From Ichthyophonus hoferi (Eukaryota > Opisthokonta > Ichthyosporea > Ichthyophonida > Ichthyophonidae), in NCBI GenBank assembly GCA_002751075.1, contig NAOQ01000099.1:9399-65282 (forward strand): DNA of 55,884 nt, in the 5' to 3' direction. Of the stretch, positions 27,101-38,439 are shown piece after piece (positions within the stretch are counted from its first letter, which is position 1; each line of letters starts with the position of its first letter). The notes beneath the pieces are model-generated. The model was not told the DNA's origin. It did not search any database and saw nothing but the letters and a program-made list of their open reading frames with translations. The translations under genes were made by a program, and so were the position numbers.

Positions 27101-30100
27101 TATTATAGTATAGTAAGGAAAATTCGCACCCATAAATGACATAAGGCGCGCAAGACACCAGAAGGCGTCAGCCTCAGCGCCGTTTTGAACATAAAGAAAC
27201 ATACTTGCAAATTCATTCTAGGTGGAGAATATTGTTAAAATGGTGTTATATGTGGAGATAATAAAGGGGGAAGGAGGAAAGGGATAAGCCTAGATAGAAA
27301 GAGAAGGAGAAAGAGAGAGAGAGAAAATGCTGGGTAAACACAGAGAAAGGTGATAAAACATAGAAGAAATGTGGAAAATAGGCCAATGAAAGCAGAGAAA
27401 TATATATTAAAAAAGGATTGACTAAAAGCAATGAAAGTTATAGAGAGAGTGAAAAGAAACTATTAGTAGTAAGGCCTAAAGTACGGTAAGTAGATGTTAC
27501 AAGATCGCTAACTGCGAATGAATACATAGTTCGGCCAATCTTTGATAACAAGCAGTAATGCAATGATCAGTCTTATTTTAGTTAATCGAACGCCATTCTA
27601 TAGTAAGTAGATCGATTCTTGCCAATACATAGTATGTGGTATATAACATTTTTACATCCATGAGAAGATAAGTTAATTCGCCATCTAAATAAGGACAGTA
27701 TTTAAATATTGCGGTAAGATCGGACAATTCTAGTGGGTCTCTGTGACCTATCGTGAGTTGGATTAGTCAATAGTAATCTTTACAATCCGTTTCATTTACG
27801 ATAATGAATACAACTACACAGAAGCTAACCGCAATTAACCCGTATGATAAGATGAGACAAGTATAAATAAAAACCAAAATCACTAATAAAGGCTCCCGGT
27901 CGTTTAGCCCCGGCTGTTCACACATATACGGTCACTGGCACAAATACAAAGTACCTGTAAAACACACAAAACTTTACACAATATGTATGTATAACGATCA
28001 CATCGTTATTGTAATGTCTAGTCCACCGTTAGCAATCACATACAATAATCAGTGTTCAGAACTCTCACTCGTTCAATAGTCAGAAAACGGCACGCTAACA
28101 TCAAATAGTTACAATAGTGATTATCTACATAGTAATGTAGCACCTCTTATTGATCGGACACATCGTGCCATAAGCCCTATGCACCTAAACAAACTAAAGT
28201 AGAAACTCCTCCTTCAGTAATAGCTGAATATAATCGTAATAGGCATATCATATAGAGACAGAGCCAACATATACGCCTGTCTTTACATTGTCTTCTATAG
28301 AGAGTAGATCAAGTTAATTAGCTATTAATAACGCTAGTCTAGAAAAATCAACATTTTTTTACAAAAATCAATTGGAGATCCCGAAGAACTGTAGACAGGT
28401 CTATAGAGCTCCCACAGAATCTTAAAGTAGAGACCAAAGATTAGGTACAGAATAGAGAAAAGAGAAAAAGCAAATAAAAATAACAGGTATATGAGATGGG
28501 CCATTAAAGCATATATTGATTATAATAATAGGTGTAATTACAATTATAATAGGGAAGGAAAGAAAATAAACGGACCTGTCCTTGTATATAAGGTAACTGT
28601 GATCTATAGATTATTGCATGAACAGCTAGTATATTTTTCAATTTGATAAGATTCACGTTGTCATCTCCTAAAAGGAAAGGTAATTGTGAGTTAACAATGC
28701 TTAGTGGTTGAAAGTCGGTAATTAATATGTATACATAATAAAAATGAGTATACTATTCAAAGAAAAGAATAATGGATATCATACAGTATAAATAAAATAA
28801 ATAATATTTAATAATACTAGCAAAGCATTTTCACATCAATTTCTTATCACTGTATAATGAATTTCAGAAATAAGCAAAATAACAACTTAGCTGATATGAT
28901 TAACAAGAGATATAAGACTATATATATGTATGCTCTAAATATACATGGATATATAAGGTGCTAACGGTAAAATAATAGGAAGATGGGTATGATATATATA
29001 TATGCGTTAAAATGAAGCATCAGTTGTAATAGAGAAAGAATAAGCACATATAATAAACAAAGGGGATACCTGGGTATCAAACGAAGGGAGACTATAAAAG
29101 AAAAAGAAATAAAATCAGATAACAACATAGTGCAAGATATTCAAGAAAAGAAAGAAATATATAACTATAGATAGTAAATATAGGGAGTAGAAGGAGAGAG
29201 GAAAGATATATATTATATTAACCAGCATAAAAGGAAAGATCTCGATCAGTTCTTTGTACATCCTTATCAATTGTAAGTAATGATTCTTCATGCTCATTGG
29301 TCAGGCATTCGTGTTCCTATTGGTCAAATAAAAGCGAAAAAGAATAGAATAGGATAAAATAAAATAGAATAGAATGCAATACGGTAAGATAATATACACT
29401 CTCTTTCTCTGTTTACTTATTCTCCTTTTAACACTGTGTCCTATTGACTTACTACTATATTTTCTCTGCCTTATATATACATCTATATAGATATAAAAAT
29501 ACATCCGTTGTACATCTTATTACGTCTCTTTGAATATCTTTCTTGTACATACGTCTACACGCATACAAGAAAACAAACTAGTATAGATTATAACCAAACT
29601 AAATAGAGATGATCCGGAAGTAAGACAGTAATGAAAGGGAAAAAAATGCAATAGGAACAGAGAGGTATCAAACAAATAATGTTTGAATGTAATATATATA
29701 TATATATATATAAATGCATTGAACTGTTTAAACTTTCTGTGGTGATTTCAGCTAAAATATTATAATACATTGAATTTGTCTCGGTAATGTTTAGTGTAAA
29801 GGTGTCCAAAACACACATAAATACGAATAGGAGTAAGATTGCTTTGTGGGGGGTGTTAGGATCATGTATGTGTGTATGAATGAGAGCAGTTATATATATG
29901 TATTTAGGTATATATATATCAGAAAACTTACATAACCAGGGAGCATTTTCACGTTCATACAGAGAATATTAGAGGATGGACCAGGGGGAAATAAACATAA
30001 ACATAAACATATATTAAATTACCATACCTGAATCCATTTTAATTTTTGCAACATCTGATTATATCGTCGTTCGTTGTCACGCTGCTTTTTCTCTCTCTCC

Positions 30101-32389
30101 GCATATGTACTCCTATATGCATATACACCAAGTAGAAACTAAAACAAAGAATAGTGGCAGAGGAAAAGAGAATAGGGTTAGCTTTGACAGTGAAAGAAGA
30201 GATGGTATCAAGGATCATGCTTGTACACATTGTCTGCTACGACCACCTTATATACACTCCTATTTGCTCTCTCCATTTTATTCTCATTATGAACACTGTA
30301 TTCGATTATATTTTATTGGATTATATTATACTATATTCTATTATTATACATCATACTATACTATACTATATTATGTTATACTGTCATACACCATACATAC
30401 ATACTCCCCACCCACCTCCCATAAGGACCCTCTTATAGCGTCACATGCTCCTCCAGAAAACACCTTTAGCCGAATCATAACAGGGTCTATAATACGGCCC
30501 TCTTCATCAAAGGAGTTCATCCATTCTTCCTCTAATACCAACCACTAAATTTAATTTTGAATTTTTTGAATGTTTGGAGTCTACCATTCAAAGTTATAAC
30601 TAATAGAATATTAATATATAGTCAATGTTTCGCTTACAATAACGAAATATGACATGGAATGGCGTGGTGTGAGATGTTATGGTATGTTATGGTATAGTGT
30701 GGTATAATATAGTGTGGCATGGTATGGTATGGTATAGTGTGGTGTGGTATGGTATAGTGTGGTACGGTATAGTATGGTATAATATTATGTGGTATGGTAT
30801 AGTATAGTGTGGTATGGTATAGTATGGTATGATATTATGTGGTATGGTATAGTATAGCGTGGTATGGTATAGTATGGTATAATATTATGTGGTATAGTAT
30901 AGTATAGTGTGGTATGGTATAGTATAGTGTGGTATAGTATTGTATGGTATGGTATAGTATGGTATGGTAGAGTGTGGTATGGTATGCTATGGTATGCTAT
31001 GGTATAGTGTGGTGTGGTATAGTATAATATGGTATAATGTGTTACGGTATAGTATGGCATAGTGTGGTATCGTATGATGTGGTATGGTATGGTATAGTGT
31101 GGTATGGAATAGTATGGTATGGTATTAAGGTATATCCCAATAATTATGATTTTTTTATGGACAACACTTAATATCATTCTTAAAACTGAAATACAAACAA
31201 TAATTTGAAATGTTAGTACAAATTATATAACCTTGAGCAAAGAACGGTTTAATAGTTAGTGAAAAATAATTTAAGACAATTACAATGGTAAAGAAAAATG
31301 GTGATCAACAAAAAGAATAGTAATGTCTATACGATAAATAGATAGAGAAAAAAGGAAAAAGAGCTGTTCAAAACCGTAAATTAATAAATTAAAATAATGA
31401 ATAATAGGTGTAAGTAGCAAACGGATTGAAAGAAAACTCAACGGAAGAGATATGTATAGAGAGAGAGAGAAAGCTAGAGGAACTGGGAAAGGAGAAGATA
31501 AGATAGAGTAGGAAACACAGGGAGAAGATAGTAAAGAAGGACTGTATGTATCAAAATAAAATAATGATGCAAGTAGATTTTTAAGCAGAAAGGAGTAAAT
31601 ATTACACTGATACACAGAGATGAAAGAAGAGGCTGGTGATAAAAAACGTGTGAGAAAAGGAATATGTACGTGCATGTGAAATTAAGAAAGAAAGCTTATG
31701 TAAACAGAGAAAAAAGAGATAAAAATGAAAAACAACGCAAACAACAAAAAGAAATGTAAGAGGGTTATATACATAGCTCAGAAGATAGTCTCATCCCAGC
31801 AGCCTAGGAAGTTATTGAAAGAGTTAAAAATATTAAATAAAAGAAAAAGGGTACAGAACATACCTGATATAGGTGCTCTGCGACCCACAGGTGGATTTTT
31901 GTAGAATGCAGCCTTTTGTGCTTCTGCATATAAATTTGCTGTCAGGAGCTAATGTGCTTAATTACTAAATATCAATCATCTACACGTGGTTCAACAAGAA
32001 TGTGTAAGTGTTATCTATCGTGAAAGGACCGGATGCGTTGGTTAATGTTTTCTGGATTTTAAGTTTGCATTACAGCCTAAAGGTATGCAAACTAATTATA
32101 TAATTTTTTTGTCTTCAAAACGATGGAAGTTGTGGTCTGAAGAAGAGGATATGGTGAATACGCCTCACATAGAAGCTCAAGCATAAACACAAGCAATAGC
32201 GATGCACCAGTGGAAGCAAAACAATACAATAGTGAAAACCACAGCTTTCACTTGTCTAAAATTGTCACATAATAAGATGTACAATAACAATTAATTAATA
32301 CTTTGTTGTTGTTGTGCATATTGAGCAGAAGAAGTCCCATGATTATGAGAGGAAGAATTGGATGCGCTGAAAAACCAAGACATGATCAT
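24175..32389 (-). CDS. TBC-domain Rab GTPase-activating protein (Gyp7/TBC1D15-17 type)
   Basis: Twelve exons join in phase into 363 codons: 32389-32302, 31938-31864, 30531-30416, 30138-30028, 29316-29223, 28667-28576, 27217-27130, 26640-26502, 26165-26104, 25469-25383, 24597-24491 and 24205-24175. The start reads MIMSWFFS (a second Met lies at 32383), then a Ser/Gln-rich stretch and PPVGRRAPISEEEW, as just before the TBC domain of TBC1D15/17. Domain landmarks are F-D-E-E-G-R-I, SLWEFLLGVY, the arginine finger in IDKDVQR (IxxDxxR), the glutamine finger in YIQG (YxQG), EADAFWCLARLM, and RWMLLNLKREFSF. With both fingers present it should be an active GAP that turns off a Rab on endosomal or autophagic membranes. 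Only about 45 residues precede the domain, against roughly 300 in TBC1D15. The final exon is uncertain (candidate 23563-23532, which would give 373 aa). TBC1D25 is a weaker alternative. Confidence 0.88.
25500..25696. repeat. 28-bp perfect minisatellite, seven copies
   Basis: The unit AGAAATGTAGATAGAAAGGA plus AGAGGGAG recurs seven times with exact 28-base spacing (starts about 25501, 25529, 25557, 25585, 25613, 25641 and 25669). Purine-rich flanks lie on both sides (about 25470-25760). It is in the TBC intron between exons 26165-26104 and 25469-25383. One strand is almost pure purine. Confidence 0.95.
27483..28410 (+). repeat. Long copy of an unclassified interspersed repeat family
   Basis: Shared blocks with the copy at 36470-37345 appear in the same order. 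They are ACAAGATCGCTAACTGCGAA (about 27491), AATTCTAGTGGG (about 27726), ACAATAATCAGTG (about 28042) and TAGCACCTCTTATTGATCGG (about 28137). The copy ends at CAATTGGAGATCCCGAAGAA (about 28367). It sits inside a TBC intron, antisense to the gene. No terminal inverted repeats, target-site duplication or recognisable protein family is evident. It is old and broken. Confidence 0.6.
30655..31130. repeat. TATGG/TATAG/TGTGG pentanucleotide satellite
   Basis: About 475 bases are built from the pentamers TATGG, TATAG and TGTGG in shifting order (for example GGTATGGTATAGTATAGTGT). It lies in the TBC intron between exons 31938-31864 and 30531-30416. The 130-codon minus-strand frame here is only this array in translation. 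Confidence 0.95.
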
Positions 32390-33129
32390 GAAAGATAACT
32401 AAAATATGGTTGTTTCATGACAAGATTGATTTCCCGTTTATCTAGGATTTCTATTTATCGACTATCTGCATGTGATTGGCTGGTTATTTCTTAGTGTGAT
32501 ATGTCAATAGTCTTAAAATAGTGAAAGTTTGATCTAAAATGATTTTTGTCCACTAAAAATGTTTTTATATTTAGTATTCATTGATGTATTGGTCCAATTG
32601 CACGCAAGTCCAATCAATATATATATTTTTATTAATAATATTCGGCTCTTGATTCGATAGTTTAATTGCGTGGCTCATACGATTTAATGAGGAGATTGCT
32701 TGAAGCAAGCCATTTCTCGTGCAAAAATTTATAAAGAAACTCAAAAATAAATATAATCTAGTTATACGTAAATATATTTAAATTTATATGTAATCCTATA
32801 TATATGAGTGTCAATTTTAGCTGTTGCAAGTGCATTGATAGGAAGAGCATGACTGTCCAACGCTACCCGATAAATAGTTGAGATATGATTGTAAATGAAT
32901 TATATTTACATCAATCATATTAAGGACCTCTTGACCAATGAAAAAATAAAAATAAAATATATTTAAAGAACAGCTTTAGTTACATAAAACAATATTAGCA
33001 GGTAATCATATTACTACACAAGATATAGTATAAATCTTATTTAAAAAATAACGTATTTGTATAAATATTGTTATATTTGAGGGCATTTTTCCCATTTGCA
33101 GTCACATATCGATTATTCTGGTATATGGT

Positions 33130-33366
33130 GAGATTAGTTAAATCTTGCCAAGCCCCTATGTTGCAACTAATGATCTCAAATGGATATTAGCTAATACCAA
33201 CTCAAAGAAAGCATGTAAACTGGGCCCAGACGGGTTCGGAGAATGCGTTTTTGTTTATAAACATGGTGTGCACATGACCACTATTTTGTATCAAGCAGTA
33301 AATAGTGTCGTAAAATCAATCTCATCCGCCTTACCCTCAGTTAGGCATAACAAATCATTAATTTAA
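33130..33366 (+). mobile_element. LINE reverse-transcriptase relic
   Basis: An open stretch of about 75 codons without an ATG reads NSKKACKLGPDGFGECVFVY, then K-H-G, then MTTILYQAVNSVV. This is the spacing of the start of a non-LTR reverse transcriptase: N-x-K-A-x-GPDG-x-x-E-x-Y-K-H-G, followed by a helix L-x-x-x-x-N. The usual A-C/P-GPDG is here ACKLGPDG, an insertion of two residues. Neither the F/YADD catalytic box nor an endonuclease is seen, so only a fragment of about 240 bases survives. The clade (CR1, RTE or Jockey type) cannot be settled from so short a piece. Confidence 0.55.
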
Positions 33367-33459
33367 ACACATAATCATCGTGGGACCAGAGCCCATATGA
33401 ATGCAAATACAAGTATCTGAATGGGTCCTGAATTCTCTTAACATGAACATAGATTTTGA

Positions 33460-33510
33460 TACAAGATTGCTAACCACAGATGAGTAAGATGGTTCGAGTA
33501 TAGTTCAAGA
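33460..33510 (+). repeat. Short fragment of the interspersed family (start block)
   Basis: ACAAGATTGCTAACCACAGA and the following bases resemble the start block of the copies at 27491 and 36603. Only about 45 bases can be aligned by eye. Confidence 0.35.
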
Positions 33511-33737
33511 TAATAGGTAGTTGTATCGTGATTTAATTGTATCTCTCAAACTGATAGATTGATTTGTCAACAAAAGAAATCTGTAAGTAGTTACACCAAG
33601 GAGGTAGCTGACTAAAGAACCATTCTAGAAAGGAGATTAGTACAAATGTAAGTTGCAATTATTAATAAAGATCTGGTCGACCAGTTCCTGCACACAAACA
33701 AATACGGAGAACATAAGATTCTGATAAATTTGGTATT

Positions 33738-33815
33738 CCCTCTCTCTCTAAACGAATATAAGTTACAGGAACATTTCTGTCTCTATTTATTATTCCAAAC
33801 AGATTTTTTATATGA
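33738..33815 (+). repeat. Fragment of the interspersed family (upstream block)
   Basis: CTCTCTAAACGAATATAAGT and GTCTCTATTTATTATTCC match the stretch at about 36503-36560 (CTCTCC...CTAAACAAATATAGG and GTCTCTATTTATTATTCC). It is same-oriented and ends just before the reverse-oriented tandem pair. Confidence 0.55.
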
Positions 33816-33834
33816 TATTCGAATTTGTGTCAGT

Positions 33835-34480
33835 TTTAGTAACTTGTTCACATCTGTCGGGATCCCCAATTGCATATTTGATAGTAGTTAACTTTGCTGG
33901 ACCAGTGCTAGTAATAGTCACTTGATCAGATCTTCCTTTAAGGCACAGCTGTTGTGGTAGAAGTTCTATAGAAGGTCCATATATCGGCTTTCTAGGTAAC
34001 TGGCTGTAATGATTATACCTCTGTTCTCATTCAAAAGAAACCAATGCTTTGATTTACTTGGACGTGAATATGGAAATTGCACAATGAAATTGGTCAGTAA
34101 GGGGTGATATATTACGATATACATAATAACTTTTGTCACTATTTATCAGAATCTGTGTAAGTTCTATTGACTTGTACACAGCTGTTGGAATTTCTAATTG
34201 TATAGCTAGTAGTGGTTATTGTTTGTTGGCCAGTGTGAATGATAGCTACTTGATCGGATCTGTTTTTAATACTCAGTTGTTGTGCTAGAGGTTCTATTGA
34301 AGGTCCATAAACCGATTCTCTAGGTAACTAATTGTAGTAATTATGCTTCTGTTTTAACTCAGAAGAAATGAATGCTTTGATATGCTTTGGTGCAAATGTG
34401 AAAATTGCACAATGATATTGATCATTAAGTGGAGCTATGTTGTTATGTAAATAAATGCTATTGTCACTATCTATTGTCAG
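33835..34480 (-). repeat. Two head-to-tail copies of a ~315-bp piece of the interspersed family, reverse oriented
   Basis: The blocks at about 33835-34150 and 34150-34480 match each other along their full length. Shared words include ACTTGATC then GATCT, TTCTATNGAAGGTCCATA, TCTAGGTAACT, CAATGCTTTGAT and AAATTGCACAATGA. Read on the minus strand, both also match the TAGCACCTCTTATTGATCGG region of the copies at 28.1 and 37.1 kb. A degraded coding stretch is suggested, because differences between the two copies often keep the same residue (for example GPSIEP versus GPSIEL). The family is not recognised, and the element is old and broken. Confidence 0.6.
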
Positions 34481-35734
34481 TAAGCTGTTTTCTGACTTTT
34501 GAACGAATGAGCGATTCGAAGACTGATTAGTATACGAGAGCCTGTGGTAAATTAGATAATCTTAGACTGCCATTTAACACCAAGAGATTGCATTAACTCG
34601 TGGCTACATATGTAATAATAATTGCAAATAATATTCAATTATTATAGCTATATAAAGAAATGCTTAAATCAATTAAATACTCATGTCTTAAAAAGTTAGG
34701 TCAAAGTGACAGTGCTACAGTTATTTAATATAGTCCAAACAACTAAGCTAACAATTGAACTTAAAGGTTATTTCCACTTCCTAAGGACATGCTTCTATGT
34801 AATCTTACCACCTCTTATTATATTATTTCAATTGATTGATACCTATGCGCCGGTATGGGGTTGAACTATTGTATAAATAGCTTTTTTTTAAACTTAACTT
34901 TAACATTGAATGTAAAACTAGATTGGTTTCCTGATAGCAATTATTGTTTACATGTATTAAAATAAAATACCTTAGATAAACTTTGGACAAATCATAATGT
35001 GTCTATATATAAGTGATCAATTTTTAACCATGATAAAAATATCTAATAGTAAGTGTCACATTGTTAAAGCAATGTGACTTTAGATAAAGGTCATTACTAT
35101 CAATTAGCCAGACCCATACTCCAAGTGGCGCAATGTTTCTAACCCACTCATGTTTTGCACACACATATGCCTATACTAGCCTATATGACAATACTATCTT
35201 GCCTTAGCAAGACGAAAATCATAATTCTAAAACATTTAAAGAGTCACATACAGTTAGGTACGTTAATACAATTCTGTGTGCTGAGTTGTGCCCTGAAAAG
35301 CTGTCTTTGTGGATTTTATCGACACTGAGCAAGAGAGGATGCTTTAGTAATAGAGCAAAGGCACTCTCTGTCACCATGCCCTACATGACTTTACTTATAG
35401 CATACTTTTCCCATGCTGACTCAAGACTGAGAGGATTGTATAAGCATTGGAAAATTTCCAATGTCTCCTGCTTTCAAAGTTGTTGAGGTATTTTACCCCC
35501 TGCAAGTGTTCGGCCGAATATTTCATTATATCTTGTACAAAAATATTTATTGCTGATCTAGCATCGAATCTCTAAATGTTAAGTAGCGTTTAGAATGAGG
35601 TTTCGATCGGTGATTAAGAGTTGGACATTAGTTGATAATCCATTTATATTACAAGAACGTAACTTTTAATTAATTTATCAATACATAGTTTGCATGTAGT
35701 GAATGAGCTAGTGAGCCATATAAGGAAGCATTAA

Positions 35735-35800
35735 CATAGCTTAGACATAGGATTAGGTATTTCTAGTGGATCTCTATAAGTTATATTGGCCAATACAAAT
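35735..35800 (+). repeat. Short fragment of the interspersed family (middle block)
   Basis: GGTATTTCTAGTGGATCTCT followed by TTATATTGGCCAATA resembles the middle block of the 27.7-kb copy (CAATTCTAGTGGGTCTCTGT ... GGATTAGTCAATA). It is a short match, assigned with caution. Confidence 0.35.
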
Positions 35801-36377
35801 ATTTAATGATTGGTTCCATTTAAGTCTTGTTGATGTTAGCCAAAAGTTAGCACTGGCGATAAAGCATATGTATAAAAGAAACGCCATAGAGCCGGGGCGG
35901 AACAACATCAATAAACCAAATCTATCGGCAAGCGCCCGATTAAAGAAATAAAAGTAAAAACAATGAGATACCTTAAGAAAGAGAGTATGGGTAGATACAA
36001 AAAAAGAAAATTAAACTAGAAACGGAAGAGCCAAAAATAGAACAAAAATAAATATTAGCATATCTTCATTCACACCATACACACATGCCTACAATCACTG
36101 GTACCGTGAAGATTGGCAAAGCATCTATTTCCATTACTGACGATTCAAAAAGAGTTAGGAGTTGGCATAGATTCAGCAGAGAATACTACAATTGCAATTC
36201 AGCATACGGAACATGACGGCAAGAACTTATCTCACCCAAGTGAGAAAACTTTGACCCTTCGAATTACTCCACTAGATTTGATTCTATCTGAGTCAAATTC
36301 TTTTTGCAATAGTATTTAATTTTACATAGTAATTGTAGATACATACGTGATACATAGCATCTACAGATAACTCATTG

Positions 36378-36422
36378 CTTAGGCATCCTGCCTAAGACAG
36401 ACAAGTCCTGCTGACTTGTTTG
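36378..36422. other. Two adjacent hairpins
   Basis: CTTAGGCA-TCC-TGCCTAAG (36378-36396) is a perfect 8-bp stem with a 3-base loop. One base later, CAGACAAGTC-CTGCT-GACTTGTTTG (36398-36422) forms a 10-bp stem with one G-T wobble and a 5-base loop. Both are unusually GC-balanced for this DNA. They lie about 50-90 bases upstream of the recognisable part of an interspersed repeat copy. Their function is unknown. Confidence 0.75.
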
Positions 36423-36469
36423 ATAATAGAAATATGTCTTAGCATATCTGTACTCCGTGTATGTAATAG

Positions 36470-37345
36470 GACACGTTAAAATACCCCTTCATTCGGTCTT
36501 TTCTCTCCTTCTAAACAAATATAGGCCACAGAAGCGCTTGTGTCTCTATTTATTATTCCCAAAAACAACCAACTATAGACATAATATGAAAAAACATGTT
36601 GCAAGACCGTTAACTCCGAATGAAAACATAGTTTGGCCAAACGAGCGGATCACGAAATGATTGGTCTGATATCTATTGATTGAGTGACGTTCTTAATTGA
36701 GTACTTGCTTTATCATGTATAGAATGTGAGCACTTAACATTATATGAATAAATTAAGAGATTTTTATGTATGAGAACACAACAGTATTAGATCATCGAGA
36801 CAAAACCAAATAATTCTAGTGGGACTCGACACCAGGTATAAACGGATGTTGCAGAAAGGATAAAAGGAACAGAAACAACTAATAATAAACACGGGTAATG
36901 ACGTTTCAACCATTACAAAACAAAGTCCTGCATTTCTTATCTATATTATCTTAATGATTAAAAAATACCTCCATTGCTACTTGAGTACAATAATCAGTGC
37001 CCAGATTTATCTTTCAGAAGTTAGAGAGCTGTTTACTAACATTAAATAATGATAATAGTTATCATTTACATCGTAATATAGCACCTCTTACTGATTGGTC
37101 TCATGGCGCAATATATATACCAGTATTTAAGCGCATCTAAGCGTTGATTTCATATAAACTAGAACAGAGGTATCCTTACTACAGCTAGTTACCTAAATAG
37201 TCTTCATACACTTCAACTGAGCCGTGACAGATTGGATCAATCAACCAGTTCTAACGCTAGCCCGGCCAAAGATACTCCTACGAAGAATCAATCATCAATA
37301 GCAGATTTCTATAGAACATAAACTCATAAATTGAACAGTAACTAT
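36470..37345 (+). repeat. Second long copy of the interspersed repeat family
   Basis: It carries the family blocks in order: GTCTCTATTTATTATTCC (about 36541), GCAAGACCGTTAACTCCGAA (about 36601), AATTCTAGTGGGACTC (about 36814), TACAATAATCAGTGCCCAGA (about 36987) and TAGCACCTCTTACTGATTGG (about 37079). It ends near CTATTGATGAACTGCAAACAG (about 37343). The block spacing is close to that of the 27.5-28.4 kb copy. The element is old and broken; no terminal repeats were found. Confidence 0.6.
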
Positions 37346-37629
37346 TGATGAACTGCAAACAGTGTTTATTATTGGTTGTTTTAGTTTCTTTTGTGCTTTT
37401 CCGACCTTTGTTTATCGCGGAGTTATTTGGTTAACACCTCTGGTTCATTAATGTAAATTGAGATCAATGGCAAAGATTCTTATTGGCTGATATCATTGAC
37501 AAAAAGTTTACTGAGCCACTAGAATTGTCTGAACGTATCTCGATAACGGTATGTTATCAAAATCCATTAATGTAAGTGCTCGCACGATACGTATCGGCAA
37601 ATCAAATTAACCTGGTTAAGAAAATTATG

Positions 37630-37765
37630 CTATTAACTAATCTAATATTAGAGCGATCATTCCATGATCCGTTTTGTTATCCGAACTTTGGCCAAAACTG
37701 TGTGTTCATTCGGAGTCAACAGTTTTAAAACATAAAGGAATAAACTGTAAAAACACATTGAACGC
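37630..37765 (-). repeat. Reverse-oriented fragment of the interspersed family (start block)
   Basis: The minus strand reads TTGACTCCGAATGAACACAC and then GTTTTGGCCAAAGTTCGGAT, matching TTAACTCCGAATGAAAACAT and AGTTTGGCCAAACGAGCGGA at 36611-36650. Similarity upstream of the block also runs on. Together with the forward copy it makes a large imperfect inverted arrangement about 1.0 kb apart. Confidence 0.55.
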
Positions 37766-38439
37766 TTTAATTCCAACACTCTGCTGACCATTTCCCCATC
37801 CAATGTGGGAAATCTCAAGGATGAGGGATATGAAGTCTTCCATGCAGTGGAAAAGGTGCCTTGAAGATCTACTGTCGAATGCGAGCACAAAGGTATTTGC
37901 ATTAAAAGTGAATGAGACATAAATGGCGCTCGCTCATTACCTGGATAACTTTAAGCAGGATGGAGGGGCCATTTACTCTCAATTTTATTTCTCTCAATCC
38001 CTTTATAATTCACTGAAGTCTTCCCAAAAATATGTTGCACAATTTATTCAGCTTTGGCTTTGCATTGTAGAACTTTATTTGGTGTGTTGAGCAAATCGGA
38101 GTATCCTTATTATTAAAGTGTTTCTACATGGCTATCTATGTTTCATAAGAAAAATGCAGAGGTTCTTAACCCGCAATGGTGTGCAGTCTCCACATGATTA
38201 AATGATGAACATAATGTCTTGAAGTTACCTCTGCTACCTACTGAAATGACATTTGTTCTCAGTGACTGGGTTTGAGTTGAAGGCTCCCTAATTGTATATA
38301 AACAGGCTGAAACCTGCACGTGTGGTATCTTGTTGTCAGACTAGTCACTGTATAATAATTACCCATCTCCTCCTCCTTTAAATACATGTTATTGGTTTAT
38401 GACCTTTGATTGATATGACTGGATTTCAGTAAAAGGTGG

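Noticed and set aside
33835-34480. The two ~315-bp direct copies as a pair of LTRs
   Set aside because: They abut each other with no internal region, and I see no TG...CA ends, primer-binding site or polypurine tract. The same sequence occurs singly elsewhere as an internal block.
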